From an uncultured Caulobacteraceae bacterium (GTDB lineage Bacteria; Pseudomonadota; Alphaproteobacteria; Caulobacterales; Caulobacteraceae), in NCBI GenBank assembly GCA_946480495.1, contig CAMLKO010000023.1, positions 1-10,448 on the forward strand: 10,448 nt of DNA, read 5' to 3'. The translations under genes were made by a program, and so were the position numbers. The notes below the pieces were generated by a model. The model was not told the DNA's origin, searched no databases, and saw only the letters and a program-made list of their open reading frames with translations. Below are positions 4,776-10,448 of this stretch, piece by piece (position 1 is the stretch's first letter; each line of letters begins with the position of its first letter).

Positions 4776-6770
4776 ATGAAGCGTGCGATGAGCATAAACC
4801 CCGCCGAGAGCGATCATCGGTTCCAGATCCTGGTCGAGGCGGTCAGCGACTACGCCATCTACATGCTGAGCCCGGAGGGGCGCATCCTCAGCTGGAACGC
4901 CGGGGGCGAACGCATCAAGGGCTACACCGCCGACGAGATTCTGGGCCAGCATTTCAGTCTCTTCTACCCGCCCGAGGAACGTCGCATCGGCCGGCCCGCC
5001 AAGGCGCTGGAGCAGGCCGAGCGGGAGGGCCGCTACGAGGCCGAAGGCTGGCGCGTGCGCAAGAACGGCGAGCGCTTCTGGGCCTCGGTCATTATCGACG
5101 CGATCCACGACAGCAAGGGCCGCCTGGTCGGCTTTGCGAAGATCACCCGCGACATCTCCGAAAAGCGAGCCAGTCAGGAGGCGCTGGAGCAGAGCGAACG
5201 GCAGTTCCGGCTGCTGGTCGCCGGCGTGGTCGACTACGCCCTCTACATGCTCGACCCCAACGGCATCGTGACGAACTGGAACGCGGGCGGGCAGCACATC
5301 AAGGGCTATCTGGCCGAAGAGATCGTGGGTCAGCACTTCTCGCGCTTCTACACCGAGCAGGACCGCGCGGCGGGCCTGCCGATGAAGGCGCTGCAGACCG
5401 CGCGCGACAAGGGCCGCTACGAGGCCGAGGGCTGGCGCGTCCGCAAGGACGGCAACCTGTTCTGGGCGAGCGTGGTGATCGACGCCATCCACGACGAGAG
5501 CGGCCGGCTGATCGGCTTTGCGAAGATCACCCGCGACATCACCGAACGCCGCAACGCCCAGGTCGAGCTGCAGAAGGCCAACGAACGCCTCGCCCAGGCC
5601 CAGAAGATGGAGGCGATGGGCCAGCTGACCGGCGGCGTGGCCCACGACTTCAACAACCTGATGATGGTGGTCGGCGGCCAGACCGAGCTGTTGCGGCGCC
5701 ACCTGGCGGACGACCCCCGCGCCCTGAAGGCGCTGAACGCCATCGAGATCGCCGCCCGCCGCGGGCAGGAGCTGACCCGCCACCTGCTCGCCTTCGGGCG
5801 CCGCCAGCGGCTGAACCCGGCGCCCGTGTCGCTGCACCAGCGCGCCGCGCCCCTGCGGGAGCTGCTCAGCACCAGCGTGGGGTCGACGGTCTATGTGGAC
5901 GTCGACCTGCCCGAGACGCTCTGGACCATCGAGGCCGATCTCGGCGAGTTGGAGCTGGCGCTCATCAACCTGGCGGTCAACGCCCGCGACGCCATGTCCA
6001 ACGGCGGCACGCTGTCCATCTCCGGCAAGAACGTCACCCTCAAGGGCGGCGAGGTGGACCCCGACCTGAAGGGCGACTTCGTGGCCCTGAAGGTTCAGGA
6101 CACCGGCATGGGCATTCCGCCGGACATCCTGACGCGCGTCTTCGAGCCCTTCTTCACCACCAAGGATGTGAACAAGGGCACTGGGCTTGGGCTGTCGCAG
6201 GTCTATGGCTTCGCCCAGCAGATGGGCGGCTACGCTGCCATTGCGAGCGAGCTGGGCGTCGGCACCGGCGTCACCATCTATCTCCCGCGCAGCCATTCCG
6301 AGCCCCGGGCGGAAGACCGCGATCAAGGGCCGGTGGCGGAGCCGCGCGGCGCCTACATCCTGGTGGTCGAGGACAACCCGGAGGTGGCGGAGGTGAGCGC
6401 GGCGCTTCTCGAGCAGCTGGGCAACCGCACCAGGATCGTCACCAACGCCAAGGCCGCGCTCGTGGCGCTGTCGGAGAGCGAGCTGCCGGACCTGGTGCTG
6501 ACCGACATCGTCATGGCCGGCGAGATGGACGGCATCGACCTGGCCCGCCGCATCCGCGAGGACCACCCGAACCTGCCCGTGCTGCTGGCCACCGGCTATA
6601 GCCAGGCGGCCGAGCGGCTGGCCGGCGAATTCCCGATCCTCGCCAAGCCCTACCAGATGAGCGAGCTCAGCCGTGCGGTCGGCATGCTGCTGGAACGCTG
6701 CGATCAGGCGAAGAGCGGCAAGCTGGTCGAACTGGAATCCGCCCGCCGCAAACGCGAACGGGGCGGCTAG
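4776..6770 (+). CDS. Soluble hybrid sensor histidine kinase, PAS-PAS-HisKA-HATPase-REC
   Basis: 664 residues, no membrane segment, so a cytoplasmic sensor. PAS1 is about residues 14-130 and PAS2 about 142-258; they align without gaps at an offset of 128 residues. HisKA follows, with phosphoacceptor H290 in MGQLTGGVAHDFNN. The ATPase has the N box NLAVNARDAM (N403), G1 DTGMGIP (442-448), F box FEPFF and G2 GTGLGL (468-473). A C-terminal receiver runs from about 526 to 640 with E532/D533, phosphoacceptor D577 (PDLVLTDIVM), and K624 (AKPY). All catalytic residues are present. The ligand or cofactor of the PAS domains is unknown; no LOV cysteine motif (NCRFLQ) is seen. ATG 4776 has GGAGG three bases upstream; ATG 4788 is an alternative start. 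An EcfG-type promoter upstream suggests a general-stress-response role. The output partner is not in the window. The gene converges on the next one with a 3-bp gap. Confidence 0.93.
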   Translation: MKRAMSINPAESDHRFQILVEAVSDYAIYMLSPEGRILSWNAGGERIKGYTADEILGQHFSLFYPPEERRIGRPAKALEQAEREGRYEAEGWRVRKNGERFWASVIIDAIHDSKGRLVGFAKITRDISEKRASQEALEQSERQFRLLVAGVVDYALYMLDPNGIVTNWNAGGQHIKGYLAEEIVGQHFSRFYTEQDRAAGLPMKALQTARDKGRYEAEGWRVRKDGNLFWASVVIDAIHDESGRLIGFAKITRDITERRNAQVELQKANERLAQAQKMEAMGQLTGGVAHDFNNLMMVVGGQTELLRRHLADDPRALKALNAIEIAARRGQELTRHLLAFGRRQRLNPAPVSLHQRAAPLRELLSTSVGSTVYVDVDLPETLWTIEADLGELELALINLAVNARDAMSNGGTLSISGKNVTLKGGEVDPDLKGDFVALKVQDTGMGIPPDILTRVFEPFFTTKDVNKGTGLGLSQVYGFAQQMGGYAAIASELGVGTGVTIYLPRSHSEPRAEDRDQGPVAEPRGAYILVVEDNPEVAEVSAALLEQLGNRTRIVTNAKAALVALSESELPDLVLTDIVMAGEMDGIDLARRIREDHPNLPVLLATGYSQAAERLAGEFPILAKPYQMSELSRAVGMLLERCDQAKSGKLVELESARRKRERGG

Positions 6771-6773
6771 GCC

Positions 6774-7142
6774 TCAGCGCCAAGTGAACCCGGCCTTCTG
6801 CGCCAACGGCTGGCGCGCCAGCGCGCCGACCGACTGACCGTCCACCGTGCAGACGGCCCGGCCCCCTTCGCCCATCCGGCAATCGACGTCCCTGGCGAAG
6901 GCCGTGGACATCAGGGCGCCCCGGGTAATTTCGGGCGGCGCGTCGGCAAGCCGGACCTCCACCCAGGCATCAGGTTCGAAGCCCCGCGCAACGCAGAGGC
7001 GCCCGCCCTCCTCCACATGCAGCACCGGCCCGCGAAACACGACGCCCGCTTGCGGAACCGCGCCCTTGCATAAGGACTCGGCGCTCGCGGCCGTGGAAAT
7101 TCCGAGCGTCATCGCACCGGCGATAATCAGAAGCTTCAACAT
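6774..7142 (-). CDS. Small exported protein with four cysteines, function unknown
   Basis: 122 residues, not recognised. A clear signal peptide, MLKLLIIAGAMTLGISTAASA with cleavage probably after residue 21, leaves a mature domain of about 100 residues with C25, C50, C88 and C98, consistent with two disulfides in the periplasm. The mature part is mixed beta-like (GVVFRGPVLHVEEGGRLCVAR; WVEVRLA; CRMGEGGRAVCTVDGQ), resembling small periplasmic domains but no named family. The frame is open up to 7226, but ATG 7142 is preferred because it places the signal peptide at the N-terminus, has GGTGGG just upstream, and avoids overlapping the end of the ATPase gene, which stops at 7192. It follows the ATPase on the same strand with a 49-bp gap and may be the tail of that operon. 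Confidence 0.7.
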   Translation of the reverse strand: MLKLLIIAGAMTLGISTAASAESLCKGAVPQAGVVFRGPVLHVEEGGRLCVARGFEPDAWVEVRLADAPPEITRGALMSTAFARDVDCRMGEGGRAVCTVDGQSVGALARQPLAQKAGFTWR

Positions 7143-7191
7143 GCGCCCACCGTATGAGGCCCGCGGTTGGCGCGGCAGCCCGGCGCATTCC

Positions 7192-9737
7192 TTACGTAGG
7201 ACTACGGAGGCTCCCCACGCGTCCACGACGCCGGAAGTCCCTGAAGAACAACCGCTTGCCCGCTTCGGTTGCGGCGGCGTAGCCGGCCACGATGAAAAGA
7301 AGGGCGATGAGGCTTTTCAGCCGCAGGGGCGTGAAGCCGAACGCGCCGGACAGTCCGCCGAGATAGGGCGCCGCCAGTCCGACAGCCCCGACCGCAACGA
7401 TCGCGCCGACCAGCACCTTGCCGGGCCTGCTTTTCCAGGCGGGCCCCTGCGTGCGCAGGACAAGCAGCACGGCGAGTTCGGTCAGCAGCGACAGGACGAA
7501 CCAGGCGGTCTGGAAGGTCGCCTCCCGCGCCTTCAGCACGTGCAGCAGGAAGACGAAGGTGAGGAGGTCGAAGACGGACGAGATCAGGCCGAATACGATC
7601 ATGAACCGCTGGATGTCGGAAACGCCGAACCGCTGGGGCACGGCGATCTGGGCGGCGTCCACGCGGTCGGAGGACAGCGACAGCGCGGGAATGTCCGACA
7701 GGAAGTTGTTCAGCAGGATCTGCTTGGCCGCCATCGGCAGGAACGGCAGCAGCGGCGCGGCCAGGGCCATGCTGACCATGTTGCCGAAGTTCGCGCTGAT
7801 GGTGATGCAGATGTACTTCAGCGTGTTGGCGAAGGTCCGCCGGCCGTCTTCGATCCCCGTCCGCAGCACCTCCAGATCGCGGCGGAGCAGCACGACGTCG
7901 GCGCTCTCGCGCGCCACGTCCACCGCCTGATCCACCGAGATGCCGACGTCGGCCGCATAGAGCGCGGGCGCATCGTTGATGCCGTCGCCCAGATAGCCGA
8001 CCGCATGGCCGGTGCGCTGCAGGGCGCGGACGATGCGCTCCTTCTGCTGCGGGTCGACCTCGGCGAAGAGGGTCGTGCGCCGGGCGCGGTTCCACAGCGC
8101 CTCGTCCTTCAGCCTGTCGATCTGCTCGCCGGTCAGCAGCGCCTTGGCGTTCAGGCCGAGCGTCTTGGCCACGTAGGCCACGACATGTCGGTTGTCGCCG
8201 CTGATGACCTTCACCTCGACGCCGAGCTGGGCGAGGTCGCGGATGGCGGCGGCGGATTCGGGCTTGGGCGGGTCCATGAAGACGAGGAAGCCGCGCAGGG
8301 TCAGCTCGGTCTCGTCCTCGATCAGGTAGTCCGGGCGAACCTCCATGCGGCGGGTCGCCAGCGCCAGCAGGCGAAAGCCCTGGCCGCTGCGCTCGCGGTA
8401 GTAGGCTTCGACCTTCTCGCGGGCCTTGGCGTCCAGGTCGCACAGCGCCAGCACGTTCGGGACCGCGCCCTTGACGATCAGCAGGCGCGTGTCGGGCTCG
8501 TCCGGCGTGCGCACCACTATGGTCAGGCGTTTGCGCGAGAAGTCGTAGGGGATTTCGTCGACCTTCTCGTAGCCGTCGGTCTTGAGGCCCGCCGCCTGGC
8601 CGGCCGTCAGGATCGCCTGATCGAGGGGGTTTTCGATGCCGGTCTCGAAGGCGGCGTTGAGGAAGGCGAGCTGCCGGACCTCTTCATCCGGCTCGCCGAG
8701 CGGGCGCACCGCCTCCTCCAGCCGGATCGCGCCTTCGGTCAGGGTGCCGGTCTTGTCGGTGCAGAAGACGGTCATCGAGCCGAGGTTCTCGATGGCCTCC
8801 AGCTGGCGGACGATGACGCCGCTTTTCGCCATCCGCCGGGCGCCGGCCGACAGTGTCACGCTGACGATCGCCGGCAGCATCTCCGGCGACATCCCGACCC
8901 CCAGCGCCACCGCGAACAGCAGGGAGTCGATGAAGGGCCGCCCCAGGAGCTGGTTCACCGTCAGCACGAAGAGGACGACGACCACCATCACCCGGATCAG
9001 CATCGCGCCGAACCGGCGGATGCCGCGGGCGAAGTCGGTCTCGACAGGCTTGGCCTTCAGCCGCTCGGCCACCGCGCCGAACTCGGTCGCGCGGCCGGTC
9101 CGCACGACCACCGCCTCGGCCGTGCCGCTGCGCACCGGGTGCCGAGGAAGACGGTGTTGGTCCGGCCCGCGACGGGCGCGTCCGCGGACAGGGCGCCCAC
9201 GCGCTTTTCGACCGGGAAGGACTCGCCGGTCAGGGCCGCCTCGCTGACCAGCAGGTCCTGCGCCTGCAGCACCACGGCGTCGGCGGGGACCACGGCGCCG
9301 GCGGCGAGCAGCAGGATGTCGCCGGCCACGACCTCGCTCAGCGGGATCGTCAGCAGCTTGCCGCCGCGGCGCACTTTCGTCATGAGCGCGAGCCGCGCCC
9401 GCAGCTCGGCGATGGCGGCCGACGCCCGGTACTCCTGGAAGAAGCCGAGCAGGGTCGAGCCCATCACCATCGCCATGATGATCGCCGAACCCAGCCAGTC
9501 GCGCAGGCCCGCCGAGATGGCGGCCGCAAACATCAGGATCAGGATCAGCGGGTTCTGGAATTGCCGCAGCAGCAGCGCCGCGGCGGACAGGCGCCGCTCA
9601 TCCTTCACCAGGTTGGGGCCGTCGCGGGCGAGCCGCCGGGCGGCCTCGGCGGGGCTCAGACCTTCGCGCGCCGCCTCGAGACCCTGGAGCAGCGCTTCGG
9701 CGTCCTGCGTCCAGTAGGCCTCGAGGCGGGCGCTCAT
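7192..9737 (-). pseudogene. Magnesium-type (P3B-like) P-type ATPase, split by a one-base frameshift
   Basis: An ATP-driven inner-membrane cation transporter, 848 residues if the frame is repaired, close to MgtA-family length. Codons 1-200 run in one frame from ATG 9737 to the segment NTVFLGT. The sequence then continues in another frame as VRSGTAEAVVVRTGR from GTG 9135 to the stop at 7192. One base is missing at about 9136-9140: an extra C in the CCC run would give GTPVRSG, matching the GTxVxSGTA motif of such pumps. Without repair, translation would stop near 9057 (about 226 residues). In repaired numbering: TGES 170-173, phosphorylated D328 in CTDKTGTLT, KGA near 423, hinge GDGINDAP 584-591, and the LLNNFLSDIPALSLSSDRVD membrane segment. 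All catalytic motifs are intact, suggesting a very recent mutation or a sequencing error. ATG 9737 overlaps the upstream stop as ATGA. Magnesium as substrate is by family resemblance. Confidence 0.88.
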
Positions 9738-10448
9738 TTGCGTCGCCTGACGACTTGCCGGTGGGTGGCGCGGAACTGGGCGATGGCGAGGCCGGTCGCG
9801 GTGAGGAACAGCGGCCCGATGGCGTAGATCAGGCGGTAGAGCACCAGCGCCGCGGCCGTCTGGTGCGGCAGGGCGAAGTGGCGGCTGAGCGTCAGCACCA
9901 CCGCCTCGAAGACGCCGATGCCGGCCGGCACGCCGGAGGCGGCGCTCAGCACCGATCCCAGCACGAAGACGGCGATGAAGGGCGCGATGTGGTCGCCGGG
10001 CTGCCAGGGCATCAGGAGCAGCAGGGCCAGGCCCGAAAGAATCCAGTCGAGAATGCCGCCGCCCAGCGCCAGCACGCGGGTGCGAAGCGGCGGGTGGGCC
10101 AGCTCGACCCCCGGCAGGAACTTCAGGCGCTTGGGCAGATGCCCAAGCCACAGCCAGGCCGGCGCCAGCATGACCAGCCCGATCAGGTGCAGGCTGAAGG
10201 GCACCCCGTGGATCATCTGCAGCGCGATGCCGACGGTGACGAAGCCGCTCAGCGTCACCGCGATGCCCGCCAGCAGGGTGACCGCCGCGATCTCGGCGCC
10301 CTTGAAGCCCCACGACCGGTAGAACCGCAGCCGCGCCGCGCCGCCGGTCGCCAGGCTGAAACCCAGCCCGTTGGACATGGTGTAGGAGACCATGGTCACC
10401 AGCAGGATGCGCCAGGTCGCGAGCTTTCGCCCGATCATCTCCAGCGCC
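9734..10448 (-). CDS. MprF-flippase/LPG_synthase_TM (UPF0104-like) membrane protein (5' end outside window)
   Basis: The last 237 residues of a polytopic inner-membrane protein; translation is open to base 10448, so the N-terminal helices are missing. About six hydrophobic segments are visible. The family hallmarks are the YTMSNGLGFSLATGGAARLRFY segment (around 10310-10390) and the SAASGVPAGIGVFEAVVL signature (around 9900-9955). It ends RATHRQVVRRRK without the cytoplasmic aminoacyl-transferase domain of full MprF, so it is a stand-alone flippase-like domain. Such proteins are proposed to translocate aminoacylated or other lipids; the substrate here is unknown. ATG 10438 is an internal methionine, not the start. 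The TGA stop (9734-9736) overlaps the ATPase ATG (9735-9737), indicating translational coupling. Confidence 0.82.
   Translation of the reverse strand, partial: ALEMIGRKLATWRILLVTMVSYTMSNGLGFSLATGGAARLRFYRSWGFKGAEIAAVTLLAGIAVTLSGFVTVGIALQMIHGVPFSLHLIGLVMLAPAWLWLGHLPKRLKFLPGVELAHPPLRTRVLALGGGILDWILSGLALLLLMPWQPGDHIAPFIAVFVLGSVLSAASGVPAGIGVFEAVVLTLSRHFALPHQTAAALVLYRLIYAIGPLFLTATGLAIAQFRATHRQVVRRRK

Noticed and set aside
4635..6566. 643-codon minus-strand and 632-codon plus-strand (4703-6601) open frames over the kinase
   Set aside because: Both are shadows of the PAS-PAS-kinase gene, whose own frame has every catalytic motif. Their repetitive look simply mirrors the PAS duplication.
6847..9717. 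956-codon open frame on the plus strand
   Set aside because: It is antisense to the P-type ATPase. Its low-complexity Arg/Ala/Gln/Asp-rich translation is what the opposite strand of a GC-rich gene gives, and no domain is recognisable.
9738..10313. Fusion of the ATPase N-terminus to an upstream extension on the minus strand
   Set aside because: The extension is out-of-frame reading of the flippase-like gene, rich in Arg and Ala with no hydrophobic pattern. ATG 9737 in an ATGA overlap is the natural start.

Overview
The window is about 10.4 kb of very GC-rich, densely coding DNA with alphaproteobacterial features: a Pho-type phosphate locus, a BigR/SqrR-like sulfur regulator, and an EcfG-type stress promoter (GGAAC-N16-CGTT). 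The style fits the Caulobacterales (Caulobacter, Phenylobacterium, Brevundimonas), but that placement is inference because no rRNA or marker gene is present. No tRNA, CRISPR, transposase or integrase was seen. It looks like ordinary chromosome.

Left end (1-2600): phosphate acquisition. On the minus strand, an OprO/OprP-like porin (980-2293) is followed by the phosphate-binding protein PstS (cut by the window edge). A good intrinsic terminator (921-949) separates them. Each gene has a candidate Pho box with half-sites spaced 11 bp apart. The 315-bp gap upstream of the porin holds a third Pho-box-like site on the plus strand (2457-2474) and, 70 bp further on, a strong plus-strand terminator (2544-2576) with no gene between them. 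This may be an undescribed phosphate-responsive small RNA.

Centre-left (2609-4638): a sulfide/persulfide module. It has an ArsR-family repressor of the BigR/SqrR/YgaV type (+), a TauE/SafE sulfite/sulfur-anion permease (-, its 3' end overlapping the regulator gene), and a persulfide dioxygenase-like metallo-beta-lactamase protein (Blh/ETHE1 type, +). The permease and dioxygenase diverge from a 66-bp AT-rich spacer carrying both promoters and a small palindrome, a plausible operator. The regulator's second conserved cysteine appears displaced by one helical turn.

Centre (4639-6770): a soluble PAS-PAS-HisKA-HATPase-REC hybrid histidine kinase whose PAS domains are an exact 128-codon tandem duplication. 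It is preceded by a textbook EcfG general-stress promoter. Immediately convergent with it is a small exported four-cysteine protein of unknown function (6774-7142).

Right end (7192-10448): a minus-strand operon with a membrane protein of the MprF flippase/LPG_synthase_TM family (5' end outside the window), whose stop codon overlaps (ATGA) the start of a magnesium-type P-type ATPase. The ATPase gene carries a one-base frameshift near 9136-9140, after codon 200. It is either a recent pseudogene or a base missed in a C run.
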